Shown: positions 26,451-36,150 of the stretch, piece after piece | How the letters are laid out: every line of letters begins with the position of its first letter | Position numbering within the stretch: position 1 is the first letter of the stretch | Assembly: GCF_003994335.1 (NCBI RefSeq) | Contig: NZ_PNQZ01000013.1 | Location: forward strand, 124,001 to 188,000 | Origin: Asaia sp. W19 | GTDB taxonomy: Bacteria; Pseudomonadota; Alphaproteobacteria; Acetobacterales; Acetobacteraceae | Direction of reading: 5' to 3' | Length of the DNA stretch: 64,000 nucleotides | Translations under genes and position numbers: made by a program | The notes under the pieces: generated by a model | Seen by the model: only the letters and a program-made list of their open reading frames with translations | What the model was told of the DNA's origin: nothing | Database searches by the model: none

Positions 26451-29210
26451 TTAATGTGCTTCCGCCCAGTTCACGCCAATACCTGTCTCGACCACGAGCG
26501 GCACGCTCAGCGTCGCCGCCTGTTCCATTTCGGTGCGGACGAATTCTGCCAGAGCCTCAGCCTGATCCGCCCGAACCTCGAACAGCAATTCGTCATGCAC
26601 CTGCAGGAGCATTCTGGCGTCGAGCCCGCTCTGTGGCAAGCGGCGTCCCAGCCGCACCATGGCGCGCTTGATGATATCGGCCGCCCCACCCTGAAGAGGC
26701 GCGTTGATGGCCTGACGCTCGGCATAGCCACGGCGGGCGCCGTTCTTCTCGTTGATTCCGGGCACATAGCAGCGCCGTCCCAGCGGCGTCGTCACATAGC
26801 CATCGCGCTTCGCATCGTCCTTGGTCCGGTCCATATAGTCACGAATTCCAGGATAGCGCGCGAAATACGCGTCGATGTAGCGACGGGCTTCCCCTGCGGG
26901 AATACCAAGCTGTCGCGCCAGACCAAAAGCCGAGATACCATAGATGATCCCGAAATTGATGGCTTTGGCGCGACGACGCGTCAGGGAGTCCATTCCCTCA
27001 AGCGGAATGTTGAACACCTCGGACGCGGTGCGGGCATGGATGTCCTGCCCCAGCGTAAACGCCTCCTTGAGCGGCCCGATATCGGCCACCTCGGCCAGAA
27101 GGCGCAGCTCGATCTGCGAGTAATCGGCCGAGACCAGAACATAGCCCTCCTCCGCAATGAAGGCGCGCCGGATACGACCGCCCTCTTCTGTCCGGATCGG
27201 AATATTCTGCAAATTGGGATCGTTGGAAGACAGACGCCCCGTGGTGGTGATCGCCATCTGGAACGATGTATGCACGCGATGCGAGCGCGCATCCATCTGC
27301 TGGACCAGCGCATCGGCATAGGTCGATTTGAGCTTGGCGAGCTGACGCCAGGCCAGGATACGCGCGGGCAGGTCATGCCCTGCATCCGCAAGTTCCTGCA
27401 ACACGGAGGAATCCGTCCCCCAGGCACCGGCTTTGGTCCGCTTGCCCCCGGGCAGATTCATCTCATCAAACAGGATCTCCCCGAGTTGCTTGGGTGAGCC
27501 CAGATTGAAGCTCCGCCCGGCGAGCTGATGAATCTCGATTTCCATCTCCGCCATGCGGCTGCCGAAATCGGCCGACATGCGTCGCAATTCGGCGGCGTCG
27601 AGCTTGACGCCTGCCTGCTCCATGGCCGCAAGGATGGCAATCAGAGGGCGCTCCATCGTCTCGTAAAGCGCCACGGCCTGACGCTCGCGCAGTTGCGGCT
27701 TGAGAACCTGCCACAGGCGCAGCGTCACATCGGCATCTTCCGCAGCGTATTCCGTAGCGCGTGCGATAGGCACCTGCGCGAAAGGCACGCGGTTACGGCC
27801 CGTGCCGGTGACGCTGTCATAGCTGATCGGGTCATGGGCCAGATGCAGCCGCGACAGCTCATCCATGCCCTGGCCATGCTCGCCTGCCGACTGGGCATAG
27901 GAGATAAGCATGGTGTCATCGACAGGCGTGATCGTGCTGATACCGGCATGACCCAGAACGAGCAGATCATACTTGGCGTTCTGGAAGATCTTGAGCACCG
28001 ACTCATCCGCCAGAAGCGGACGCAACGCCTCGAGCACCGCCTCGACCTCGAGCTGGCCGCCCGCCGGATGTTCCAGCGTGCCCTCATGACGCAGAGGCAC
28101 ATAGGCCGCCTCACCCGGCGCCACGGCCAGGGAAAGGCCAATCAGCGTGGCCTGACGGGCATTGAGACTATCGGTTTCGGTATCGACCGCCAGATAGCCG
28201 GTCTTGCGAGCCTTGCTGATCCAGCCTTCGAGCGCCTCCATTGAGAGGATCGTCTCATAGGGCCCATAGGGCTTGTCGCCCCCGGAGGCAGGCTCAGACG
28301 CCGCGTCCGGGTTTTCCTGTGCGGCTTTTACAGGACGCGGCGCGGCGAGCGCTCCCAGCCCCATGCGCTGAATGACGGAATGGAACCCCATTTGCTCGAG
28401 AAAGGCGCGCAGCACCGGGCCATCCGGCTCGCGGCAACCCAGGGCCTCTACCGGTTCCGGCAGAGGGACGTCACGCGCCAGCGTGACCAGTCTGAGCGAG
28501 ATGCGCGCAGCTTCGGCATGATCGATAAGCGATTGCTGGCGCTTGGATTTCTTCATATTCGGCGCAGCAGCCAGAATAGACTCCAGATCGCCGAATTCCT
28601 GCACGAGCTGTGCCGCGCCCTTGGGACCGATACCAGGCACCCCTGGCACGTTATCGGTTGGATCGCCCATCAACGCCTGCACATCGATGACCCGGTCCGG
28701 CGCCACGCCAAATTTGGCCTCGACTTCGGCCAGCTTGATCGGCTTCTGCTTGATCGGATCGAGCAGGGACACCGCCTCGCTCACGAGCTGCATCAGATCC
28801 TTGTCAGAGGAAACAATGGTGCAGCGCCCGCCGCTCTGCTCGATGGCCTCGGCATAGGACGCGATGACGTCATCGGCCTCGTAACCGGGCAATTCGATCA
28901 TCGGGACGTTGAAAGCCTTGGTCGCATCCCGGATGAGCGGGAATTGCGGGCGCAGATCTTCCGGCGCCTCGGGACGATGGGCCTTGTATTGCGGGTAGAT
29001 TTCGTTGCGGAACGTATGACGCCCTGCATCGAAGATCACGGCCAGATGCGTGCCGACATGATCGCGCAACAGGCGTTGCAGCATATTGGTAAAGCCGAAT
29101 ACCGCATTGACCGGCACCCCTTCCGGGCTGCTCATGGGCGGCAGGGCATGGAAGGCGCGGAAAATGAAGCCCGAACCATCGACGAGAACGAGATGGGTCT
29201 TGCTGCTCAT
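26451..29210 (-). CDS. polA: DNA polymerase I
   Basis: Repair and Okazaki-fragment polymerase, 919 residues (E. coli 928). The 5'-3' exonuclease domain starts VLVDGSGFIFRAFHALPP, the 3'-5' proofreading domain keeps its DxE (AVDTETDSL), and the polymerase domain has SADYSQIELRLLAEV, RRRAKAINFGIIYG and LLQVHDELLFEV. The ATG at 29210 was chosen because homology starts there; the frame is open to 29483 but those residues have no counterpart. Followed by the SCO-like gene with only three bases between. Confidence 0.98.
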   Translation of the reverse strand: MSSKTHLVLVDGSGFIFRAFHALPPMSSPEGVPVNAVFGFTNMLQRLLRDHVGTHLAVIFDAGRHTFRNEIYPQYKAHRPEAPEDLRPQFPLIRDATKAFNVPMIELPGYEADDVIASYAEAIEQSGGRCTIVSSDKDLMQLVSEAVSLLDPIKQKPIKLAEVEAKFGVAPDRVIDVQALMGDPTDNVPGVPGIGPKGAAQLVQEFGDLESILAAAPNMKKSKRQQSLIDHAEAARISLRLVTLARDVPLPEPVEALGCREPDGPVLRAFLEQMGFHSVIQRMGLGALAAPRPVKAAQENPDAASEPASGGDKPYGPYETILSMEALEGWISKARKTGYLAVDTETDSLNARQATLIGLSLAVAPGEAAYVPLRHEGTLEHPAGGQLEVEAVLEALRPLLADESVLKIFQNAKYDLLVLGHAGISTITPVDDTMLISYAQSAGEHGQGMDELSRLHLAHDPISYDSVTGTGRNRVPFAQVPIARATEYAAEDADVTLRLWQVLKPQLRERQAVALYETMERPLIAILAAMEQAGVKLDAAELRRMSADFGSRMAEMEIEIHQLAGRSFNLGSPKQLGEILFDEMNLPGGKRTKAGAWGTDSSVLQELADAGHDLPARILAWRQLAKLKSTYADALVQQMDARSHRVHTSFQMAITTTGRLSSNDPNLQNIPIRTEEGGRIRRAFIAEEGYVLVSADYSQIELRLLAEVADIGPLKEAFTLGQDIHARTASEVFNIPLEGMDSLTRRRAKAINFGIIYGISAFGLARQLGIPAGEARRYIDAYFARYPGIRDYMDRTKDDAKRDGYVTTPLGRRCYVPGINEKNGARRGYAERQAINAPLQGGAADIIKRAMVRLGRRLPQSGLDARMLLQVHDELLFEVRADQAEALAEFVRTEMEQAATLSVPLVVETGIGVNWAEAH

Positions 29211-29439
29211 GCGGCATCCGATCGGCGTGAAGGCTGCAATTCTGGCGTCTCCTGTCTGGGCTGGCATCGTGAGGGCCAGTGTGACTCTGTCGTGGCCGGG
29301 AGCTGTTTTCCTCCCTCTGGCCAGCGCGTCCCGAGGACGCAATACTGTCCCGATGATACGAGAGTTCCGCCCGCATTCAAACTGCCCCTCTGCGCGGCGG
29401 GATCCTCTTTTACCCTGCCCCTCTTTCGCGCGCCTCGCC

Positions 29440-30531
29440 GTGAGCTCGCTCGTGCTGGCTAAGCTGGGCAAATTTTTAGGCAAAACCCTCCGTCAGAGCG
29501 CGCGCCTCCCGGCCCTGCCGTCCCGCTTTGGCTCCAGAGGCCTGCTTTGGATGCTGCCCGCGTTACTGGCGGGCTGCGCTGCCCCGCCGCCCAGACACGC
29601 CCCCCAGCCACGTGGACAGGAAGCGGCGCTCATCCCGGCAACTACGACCCTGACCCTGTCCGATGGCGCGCGCGCGCCGCTGCGGATATGGGCTGCGCGC
29701 GGCCAGACACGCGCTGTCGTCCTGGCCCTGCACGGGTTTGGCGATAGTCGCGACGCCTGGGAGTTCTCGGCCCCGCAGCTTGCCGATTCAGGGATAGAAA
29801 CCATTGCCCCGGATGTACGCGGCTTTGGCGAGACAGCGAGCCGTGGCCGATGGAGCAGCACCTCGAGACTGGTCCAGGATGCCCATGAGGAGGCCCGCTG
29901 GGCGCAGCTTCAGAACCCCGGTATCCCCCTGTTCGTCATGGGCGAAAGCATGGGGGGAGCGGTGGCCACATTGCTCGCCTCTTCCCCTGCCAGCCAGGGA
30001 ATAAGCGGTGTCATTCTCATTTCACCCGCCATATGGCGCTTCGACCCGCTCTCGCGCCTTATCCTGAACAGCATGGACTGGATGGCCCCTGACTGGGTGT
30101 TCACGGGCGCTCATGTACCGGGAGAGCATATTGCCACCAATAATCTGGCGGCACTGCGTCGGCTCTATTTCGACCCGCTCACGCTTCATGGCTACCGTCT
30201 GGACACGCTACGCGGGCTCGTCGATCTGATGGCCGCGGCCGAGGCCGCGGCACCGCGCATTCAAGGCCCGGCGCTGCTGCTCTATGGCGATCTCGACCAG
30301 ATGATTCCTGCCGCCCCGATGGCCCGGTTCTGGCAGCATCTCCCATCGCACACGCGCAAGGATCTGGTGCCAGGCGGCCATCATCTGCTGCTGCGCGACC
30401 GCAACGGGCGCAACGCCACCGCCGATATCGCCTCCTGGATTCTGACCCCGGACCACCTTCTCCCCTCGGGAGGCGACAGCGCCGCCGCGGCGTGGATGGC
30501 AGGTGACCCCGGCCATGAGGGCCCGATCTAA
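29440..30531 (+). CDS. Lipoprotein alpha/beta hydrolase (monoacylglycerol lipase/lysophospholipase-like)
   Basis: About 363 residues. A lipobox LLAGC lies near 29562-29576, so the mature protein is probably lipid-anchored. The hydrolase fold has LHGFGDSRDAWEF, nucleophile elbow GESMGG, catalytic-type DLDQMIP and the final His in GGHHLLL, matching lysophospholipase/PldB-like enzymes. The start is uncertain: no ATG with a ribosome site precedes the signal; GTG at 29440 or 29452 gives a reasonable signal sequence, whereas the ATG at 29551 is too short. Divergent from polA. Confidence 0.8.
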   Translation: MSSLVLAKLGKFLGKTLRQSARLPALPSRFGSRGLLWMLPALLAGCAAPPPRHAPQPRGQEAALIPATTTLTLSDGARAPLRIWAARGQTRAVVLALHGFGDSRDAWEFSAPQLADSGIETIAPDVRGFGETASRGRWSSTSRLVQDAHEEARWAQLQNPGIPLFVMGESMGGAVATLLASSPASQGISGVILISPAIWRFDPLSRLILNSMDWMAPDWVFTGAHVPGEHIATNNLAALRRLYFDPLTLHGYRLDTLRGLVDLMAAAEAAAPRIQGPALLLYGDLDQMIPAAPMARFWQHLPSHTRKDLVPGGHHLLLRDRNGRNATADIASWILTPDHLLPSGGDSAAAAWMAGDPGHEGPI

Positions 30532-30668
30532 GGGCGCGGCATGAAGCGCTCGCCCGACTACGCCTGTCTTGTCTATGGCATCCTCAAGCGGCCCGATCCG
30601 CGAATATGCCCGGCGCAGAATTTGGGACTGGCGCGCTCTGGTGAATATGGCTATGAAGCGATCCAGCG

Positions 30669-30745
30669 GGACCCGTAGCTCAGCTGGATAGAGCGTCGCC
30701 CTCCGAAGGCGAAGGTCGAAGGTTCGAATCCTTTCGGGTCCGCCA
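30669..30745 (+). tRNA. tRNA-Arg (anticodon CCG)
   Basis: Full cloverleaf: acceptor GGACCCG with CGGGTCC, D-arm GCTCAGCTGGATAGAGC, anticodon stem TCGCC/GGCGA around CTCCGAA giving anticodon CCG, T-arm with GGTTCGAATCC, and an encoded CCA end (30743-30745). Reads CGG arginine codons. Confidence 0.96.
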
Positions 30746-31116
30746 TTTTCTCCCTAAAATTCGCACCACCCAGCACGCCATGCGCAGGTTGCACGCTTGG
30801 CGCCCAGTGCGGAACATATGTTTCGGTCGCTCGACGCAGGGAGAGCTTTGCCGCCGATGATCCTGCCCTGCGCCCGTACGGTGTTTTCCTGCCCGGTCGC
30901 TGAGTGGCGGTCTGAAACGCTGATACTTTAGATGTGAGCCGTGCTTTCCTGGGTCGTATCAGCGCCAAGCGGTCGCTGACAATGCCGCATCGTCAGTTTG
31001 ATGCCAGCCGTATGCCCATGCCTCGCATCGAAGAGGCATTTCGGGCGCAATACGTAGAGCGGTAGCGCCCTTCAGCTCTGTCAGGTCCCGCCGCAAGGCG
31101 TGGCAGAAACGGCAGG
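30746..31116. other. Intergenic region downstream of tRNA-Arg
   Basis: 371 bp with no supported gene. No integrase, direct repeat of the tRNA 3' end or other island sign was seen here. ORFs that read through the tRNA on the minus strand are artefacts. Confidence 0.5.
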
Positions 31117-31494
31117 TCAGTTCCTGACGGCAGCCTCGGCCAGGCGGGCGTCGGTTTCACCCTCGCCACCGCTGAGCCCGAGCGCGCCAATCACTGCGCC
31201 ATCTCGGGTGATGGGGATCCCACCCCCGGCAGGAAGCATGTTCGGAAGCGTTGCGATCATGGACTTTCCCTCATGCAGGGCTTTTTCCATGTCTTCCGTG
31301 GGGCGCAGAAACAAGGCTGATGTGCGCGCCTTCATCAAGGCCAGCTCGATACTGCCGAGCTGGGTTCCGTCATCTTTCTTGAAAGCGACGAGATGCCCGG
31401 CGGCATCGACGACAGCCACCGCAACACGGACGTTCCGGGCACGGGCCAGTTCCAGCGCGCGATCAATATAAGGAAGGGCGGCATCAAGGCGCAT
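31117..31494 (-). CDS. GlcG/HbpS (DUF336) family protein
   Basis: 125 residues, a typical single-domain member: VAVAVVDAAGHLVAFKKDDGTQLGSIELALMKARTSALF followed by PAGGGIPITRDGAVIGALGLSGG. Family members include a haem-binding protein and proteins in glycolate or diol operons; the role is mostly unknown. No signal peptide, so cytoplasmic. The ATG at 31494 fits the family start, though no clear ribosome site precedes it. Confidence 0.85.
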   Translation of the reverse strand: MRLDAALPYIDRALELARARNVRVAVAVVDAAGHLVAFKKDDGTQLGSIELALMKARTSALFLRPTEDMEKALHEGKSMIATLPNMLPAGGGIPITRDGAVIGALGLSGGEGETDARLAEAAVRN

Positions 31495-31874
31495 CGGCTT
31501 ACTTTCGTTTGATCTTCCGGCGGGTTCCTGACCGGCCAGGCAACATAAGGGCAAACATCCCATGCGCCTTATCACTCAATGGCGAGGTTTGTTTCTCTCT
31601 CGTTTTGATCTTTCCGGCGATATGTTCCGCAACGCTTCGCAACCCTGACGCCGATAGTCGTGCAGCACTCACCCCCGTTCCCTCTCGCAGGATGCTGAAC
31701 GCGCGACAGCAAGAACGGTAGCTGACCATCGCCCAATGACCAATGACCGGTCCTGATGAAAAACCCGAATCAGCTTTCCGCATCGCTTCAGTCCTGCCTG
31801 ATCCATTCCCTTCAAGGCGCACCGGCCGATGCCCCGTGCCGCCCCCACGCTTTTCGAAAGGCTTGGGAGCGCGC
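31495..31874. other. Intergenic region with no supported gene
   Basis: 380 bp. A long minus-strand ORF crosses it (31499-32149) but is low-complexity, Arg/Gly-rich and overlaps a better candidate. Nothing else was recognised. Confidence 0.4.
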
Positions 31875-32228
31875 TCAGTGGTGAAGAAAGCCCATTCCGG
31901 TCTGCAAGGCAGTCCGCGCCAGTTCCGGCCAGAGACTTCCGCCCGCAGGGCCGCCGCCCTGTCCTGACCGTGTCCCACGTTCCGGAGCGGCATCGCCGGA
32001 CTGGCTGGCACTATCGTCCATGTCCGGCGCGGTGCGCGATACGCAGCCCGCCAGCATTGCAGCGGCTGAGAACAGGATGACTCCCCTCCGGCATCGGCTC
32101 GCCAGACACCGCCCCTCTTTCCGTCGCGCAATACCGAGACTTCCGACAATACCCTCGACTACGGAAACCCTGTCCTGGTCTCGTCCTTGCATCGCGCTTC
32201 CCGACTGCAGATCCTCTGCCGACGTCAT
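31875..32228 (-). CDS. Possible small lipoprotein, coupled to the upstream secreted protein
   Basis: 117 residues from an ATG whose last bases overlap the stop of the upstream gene (ATGA). A hydrophobic stretch with lipobox AMLAGC lies at about residues 50-61, unusually far from the start, so either the true start is later (non-ATG) or a frameshift separates it. The mature part is short, rich in Ser, Gly, Asp and Ala, and ends GMGFLHH. The lipobox and coupling make it more likely than not to be real. Confidence 0.42.
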   Translation of the reverse strand: MTSAEDLQSGSAMQGRDQDRVSVVEGIVGSLGIARRKEGRCLASRCRRGVILFSAAAMLAGCVSRTAPDMDDSASQSGDAAPERGTRSGQGGGPAGGSLWPELARTALQTGMGFLHH

Positions 32229-32578
32229 CGTCGATCCCATCCCCCTCCAGGGGGTGGAGGAGGCGGACGACATCCGCGAGGCGGGTGGGGAGGGGCACCA
32301 TACCCGCCACCGCCAGGTGGCGGCGGGGGTGGCCTGCCTTCTTGCATGTTCGGAGGTGGCCCGCGCCTGTCACGAGGCGGCGGGAGCCGCCTGCAGCGCG
32401 CCTCTCCATGGCCGTCGCGCATCTGCGGAGCCGCGTTCGTTCCAGGGGGGGACGCGTTCGGATAGACCTGACCGGTATAGACTGTGCCGCCCTGAGCCCC
32501 GATCTGGGCGAAGGCACAGACCGGGACAGCGCCTGAGAGCAGCAGAAGCAAGGCGGATATCTTGACCCGGTGGGGCAT
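32225..32578 (-). CDS. Small secreted Pro/Gly/Arg-rich protein
   Basis: 117 residues. Signal peptide MPHRVKISALLLLLSGAVPVCAFA, then QIGAQGG and a disordered tail with runs of six prolines before GGG, repeated twice near the C-terminus (RPPPPPPGGGGYG and RPPPPPPGGGWD). No known family; the tail may be surface-exposed. The start was set by the signal peptide; the frame is open further upstream. The next gene overlaps its stop codon. Confidence 0.6.
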   Translation of the reverse strand: MPHRVKISALLLLLSGAVPVCAFAQIGAQGGTVYTGQVYPNASPPGTNAAPQMRDGHGEARCRRLPPPRDRRGPPPNMQEGRPPPPPPGGGGYGAPPHPPRGCRPPPPPPGGGWDRR

Positions 32579-32888
32579 AGGCTGAGGCGACCTGACTGAA
32601 AGTGATCCTGTCCCTATGACATCCCGATACAGGCCGGACGAGGCACGAAGGGCAAGGGAGTGTAACGAAGCACACCGGAAAGGGCCCTGGCGGTACACCT
32701 TCATCAGAACCGAATGAAATACGGTCCCCCGTGCCGCTCGGTAGCGCTGGCATTTTTTTCGCCCGGAGGCATACTCTTGGGGACACAACCAGCCTTTTTT
32801 AGAGGCTCGGGAGTAACCGGGAGCAATCCCACGCGACAGTCAAAGGCGACCCGCCCGAGCCCCTCTCAGGCCCGGTGGTCTCGTTTCA
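32579..32888. other. Intergenic region upstream of the Pro/Gly-rich protein gene
   Basis: 310 bp after the sugE stop (32889). Presumably contains the promoter for the two small exported-protein genes. No clear motif was seen. Confidence 0.4.
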
Positions 32889-33203
32889 TCAGGCGGACCA
32901 TTTCATCAGGATCAGACCAGACAGGATCAGGAACGCAGCGCCACAACGCAAAGGTGTGACAGCCTCGCCAAACAGGACCATACCGACCAGAAACGCCCCG
33001 ATAGCGCCAATTCCTGTCCAGATCATATAGGCGGTGCCCAGGGGCAGGGTCTTCATCGCCCAGCCAAGCAGGGCAACGCTCACGACCATGCCTGCCAGCG
33101 TGATGACGCTCGGCCCCAGACGCGTGAAGCCCGCAGACTGCTTCATGGCAGCGGCCCAGATGATTTCACTCATTCCTGCGAAAAACAGCGCGATCCACGC
33201 CAT
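32889..33203 (-). CDS. sugE: SMR family transporter of the SugE/Gdx type (guanidinium exporter)
   Basis: 104 residues, four membrane segments, the size of small multidrug resistance proteins. The Glu in the first segment (FFAGMSEIIWA) and the SugE-type signatures SVITLAGMVVSVALLGWAMKTLPLGTAYMIWTGIGAIGAFLVG fit the Gdx branch, which exports guanidinium rather than large drugs. GGAGGAG before the ATG is strong. A guanidine-II riboswitch candidate lies directly upstream, which supports the substrate. Confidence 0.93.
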   Translation of the reverse strand: MAWIALFFAGMSEIIWAAAMKQSAGFTRLGPSVITLAGMVVSVALLGWAMKTLPLGTAYMIWTGIGAIGAFLVGMVLFGEAVTPLRCGAAFLILSGLILMKWSA

Positions 33204-33229
33204 GGCGCTCCTCCATTGATCGGGTTCCG

Positions 33230-33279
33230 CCGGGCCGTCCCGGTCTTGAAGCTCGCATGGAGGCAGGAGCGTCGTCGCT
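33230..33279 (-). promoter_or_regulatory. Guanidine-II (mini-ykkC) riboswitch candidate upstream of sugE
   Basis: On the minus strand two hairpins end in ACGR tetraloops: AGCG-ACGA-CGCT (33279 to 33268) and CCGGG-ACGG-CCCGG (33243 to 33230), joined by a 24-base linker. The sugE ribosome site GGAGGAG begins about 20 bases further on. Paired ACGR-loop hairpins before a SugE/Gdx gene are the defining trait of guanidine-II riboswitches, which release the ribosome site on guanidine binding. The first stem is only four base pairs, so its outer part is less certain. Confidence 0.8.
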
Positions 33280-33357
33280 GCTCGCGCGCCTATAGCCCGA
33301 ATGGCATGGGGGTTCAAGGCTGTCGCACCATCCTGACGCCAGACGCACGCGCCTCGC

Positions 33358-34287
33358 TCAGCTCTGCTTCCCGGCAGGCCCCAAAGCCTCCTGCCCCTGT
33401 GTACAGAGTGCGCGCAGGATTGCCTCAAAAGCGGTGACCGCCCTGTTTGGCGTAGCCCGGGTCAAAGCCATGGCAATGGTGGCGCGCGGCATAGGGCCGG
33501 TGATCGGGTGAAACGAGACTCCTCTGGCATGGATCTGGCTCAGATAGGAAGGCACGATCGCCACGCCCATACCGGCGGCGACCATAGGGATGATGGCCGC
33601 CACTTGCGGGGCGTGCTGCCCTAATTGCGGGGAAACGCCCGTCTGCAGGAAGGCGGCAATGATCGTATCGTAAAACCCCGGCCCCAGATGGCGCTCGAAT
33701 AGGATGAGCGGGTCTCCCGCTATGTCATGCAGGGAGAGTTTGCGTGCCTTGTGCCGGGCATGAGTGGAAGGCAGCACGATCATGGTGGGCTCGTCCATGA
33801 GCGGAAGCACGACGATCTGCGGATCGAAAACCGGCGGGCGGATGATCGCGACATCGACCTGACCATTGCGTAACGCCGCGCAAAGCGCTGGCGTGTTGCT
33901 CTCCTCAAGCGTCACCTCCACGCCTTTTCGCGCCTGACGGAACCCCTGTATGGCAGCCGGGATCAGAGGATGCAGCGTGACGCCTCCAGCCATGCCGATA
34001 CGCAGGGAACCTTCATGCCCCTCTGCCAGCCCCCGTGCAAAAGAGCGGAACTCCTCCGACAGGGCGAGAATGGTGCGTGCCCGGTCCAGAAGCTGTTGCC
34101 CGGCCTCGGTCAGGGTCACGCCACGACGCGAGCGTTCGAACAGGCGCACGCCCAGATCTTCCTCGAGCCGCTGCACCTGCTGGCTCAAGGGAGGTTGCGC
34201 CATATGCAGCCGCTCTGCGGCGAGAGTGAACGTGCCGCTCTCGGCAATCGCAACGAGATAGCGCAGGTGACGAAGCTCCACGGCCAT
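33358..34287 (-). CDS. LysR family transcriptional regulator
   Basis: 309 residues. N-terminal winged helix-turn-helix (LRYLVAIAESGTFTLAAERLHMAQPPLSQQVQRLEEDLGVRLFER), then a periplasmic-binding-like effector domain. The helix-turn-helix and effector boundaries resemble CbbR/BenM-type regulators. It is divergent from pdc with a 94-bp gap, so it is the likely regulator of pdc-lldD; lactate, pyruvate or another organic acid could be the effector. Confidence 0.93.
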   Translation of the reverse strand: MAVELRHLRYLVAIAESGTFTLAAERLHMAQPPLSQQVQRLEEDLGVRLFERSRRGVTLTEAGQQLLDRARTILALSEEFRSFARGLAEGHEGSLRIGMAGGVTLHPLIPAAIQGFRQARKGVEVTLEESNTPALCAALRNGQVDVAIIRPPVFDPQIVVLPLMDEPTMIVLPSTHARHKARKLSLHDIAGDPLILFERHLGPGFYDTIIAAFLQTGVSPQLGQHAPQVAAIIPMVAAGMGVAIVPSYLSQIHARGVSFHPITGPMPRATIAMALTRATPNRAVTAFEAILRALCTQGQEALGPAGKQS

Positions 34288-34381
34288 ATTCCCCGAGTAT
34301 GGAAAACCGCTGAACTATATATTTTAAGTCTTCCTCTACAACACCTAGGCTGTCTCGCGAGAAGCAAGGGAGCGAGACCTA

Positions 34382-36079
34382 ATGACCTATACGGTAGGGA
34401 TGTATCTGGCCGAGAGGCTGACCCAGATCGGCATTGCGCATCATTTTGCCGTCGCGGGAGATTACAATCTCGTCCTGCTGGACGAATTGCTTAAACAGCC
34501 AGCGCTCGAACAGGTCTATTGCTGCAATGAGCTCAATTGCGGTTTCGCCGCCGAGGGCTATGCGCGTGCACGCGGCGCTTCGGCCGCCGTGGTCACCTTT
34601 GGTGTCGGCACGATATCCGCCATGAACGCCCTCGCCGGCGCCTATGCGGAAAACCTGCCCGTCATCGTGATTGCCGGCGGCCCGAATTCAAATGATCACG
34701 GTTCTGGCCATATCCTGCATCATACCCCCGGCACGACGGATCTCGGCTTCGAGTATCGTATGGCGCGTGAAGTCACCTGCGCCGCGGAGATAATCACCGA
34801 TGCTGCCTCAGCCCCGGCAAAGATCGATCATGTTCTACGCAGGGCTCTGCGTGAGCAGAAGCCTGGGTTCCTGAGCATTGCCTGCAATATTGCCAATGCC
34901 CCCTGCCCGCGCCCCGGCGCGGCAGGGTTCCTGCCCCATCTGCGCGACAGTGATCCTGCGAGCCTTACTGCCGCACTTGATGCCTGCGTGGCCTGGCTGG
35001 CGGGGAAGGAGAAAGTCGTGCTTCTGGTGGGCAGTCGCCTGCGGGCCGCCGGCGCGCAGCTGGCCGCTATCCATCTGGCGGATGCACTGGAATGCCCGGT
35101 TACCATCATGGCAGCCGCCAAGAGCTTCTTTCCCGAAACCCATCCTGGATTTCGTGGATTGTTTTGGGGAGCCGTGAGCGATCCGGGCGCGCAGGAACTG
35201 GTCGAGAATGCCGATGCTGTTCTGTGCCTCGCCCCTGTTTTCAACGATTATTCGACTGTAGGGTGGACGGCGTGGCCCAAGGGGCCGCATGTCGCCTGTC
35301 TCGATTCCGAGCGCGTCACGGTGGCGGGTCATACCTTCGATCGCGTTGCGCTCGCCCCCTTTCTCGACTCTCTGGCTGCACGGCTGAACAAGCATCCGAC
35401 CACGCCGCCCGGCGAACCAGCCGCTACTGCCAAACAGCCGCCGCGTTTCTTCGCGCCCCTGCCCGCAGCCCCGGAGGCGCGACTCACCAATGACGAGATG
35501 ATGCGCCAGATCCAGCTTCTGGTGACGCCTGACACCACGTTGTGCGCCGAGACCGGGGATTCCTGGTTCAACGCCCAGCGCCTTGGCCTGCCGGAAGGCG
35601 CACGCGTGGAGTTCGAAATGCAATGGGGGCATATCGGCTGGTCCGTACCGAGTTGCTTCGGCAATGCCATAGGCTCACCCGAGCGTCGTCATCTTCTGAT
35701 GGTGGGTGACGGGTCCTTTCAGCTGACCGCGCAGGAAGTCTCGCAGATGGTGCGAGAGAAACTGCCTGTGATCATCTTCCTGATCAATAATCGGGGATAT
35801 GTCATTGAAATTGCCATCCATGACGGGCCTTATAATTACATCAAGAACTGGGATTACGCGGGCTTGATGGAGGTATTCAATGCGGGAGAGGGCCACGGTC
35901 TTGGATTGCATGCCGCAACAGGCGCCGAACTCGAGGCAGCCATTCAGCGCGCCTGCGCGAATACACAAGGCCCTACCCTTATCGAATGCAGCCTCGAGCG
36001 CGACGACTGTACCCAGACGCTCAGACAATGGGGGAAGGTCGTCGCCCGGACGAATGCCCGCCCGCCACACATCTCTTGA
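34382..36079 (+). CDS. pdc: Pyruvate decarboxylase
   Basis: ThDP enzyme converting pyruvate to acetaldehyde and CO2, 565 residues. Asp27, Glu50, His113 and His114 fall at exactly the Zymomonas positions ([22 protein letters not shown]), and the ThDP motif runs GDGSFQ to LINN. Rare in bacteria, it is typical of acetic acid bacteria, where the acetaldehyde goes on to acetate. Followed by lldD after 71 bp; the AT-rich stretch near 34315-34330 probably carries the promoter. Confidence 0.97.
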   Translation: MTYTVGMYLAERLTQIGIAHHFAVAGDYNLVLLDELLKQPALEQVYCCNELNCGFAAEGYARARGASAAVVTFGVGTISAMNALAGAYAENLPVIVIAGGPNSNDHGSGHILHHTPGTTDLGFEYRMAREVTCAAEIITDAASAPAKIDHVLRRALREQKPGFLSIACNIANAPCPRPGAAGFLPHLRDSDPASLTAALDACVAWLAGKEKVVLLVGSRLRAAGAQLAAIHLADALECPVTIMAAAKSFFPETHPGFRGLFWGAVSDPGAQELVENADAVLCLAPVFNDYSTVGWTAWPKGPHVACLDSERVTVAGHTFDRVALAPFLDSLAARLNKHPTTPPGEPAATAKQPPRFFAPLPAAPEARLTNDEMMRQIQLLVTPDTTLCAETGDSWFNAQRLGLPEGARVEFEMQWGHIGWSVPSCFGNAIGSPERRHLLMVGDGSFQLTAQEVSQMVREKLPVIIFLINNRGYVIEIAIHDGPYNYIKNWDYAGLMEVFNAGEGHGLGLHAATGAELEAAIQRACANTQGPTLIECSLERDDCTQTLRQWGKVVARTNARPPHIS

Positions 36080-36150
36080 CGCCTCGCGCTGACCGCACCC
36101 TCAGACCCATTGAAACGAGGCGCCCAAGCGTCTCCATCCGGAAAGATACC

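Noticed and set aside
30651-30968. 105-residue minus-strand ORF with DPKGFEPSTFAF
   Set aside because: Well-known artefact of translating a tRNA antisense strand; it covers tRNA-Arg(CCG).
30669-31116. tRNA-Arg as an integration site of a genomic island
   Set aside because: No integrase, no repeat of the tRNA 3' end and normal neighbouring genes were seen.
31499-32149. 216-residue minus-strand ORF
   Set aside because: Low-complexity, Arg/Gly/Ser-rich, overlaps a lipoprotein candidate in another frame and shows no domain.
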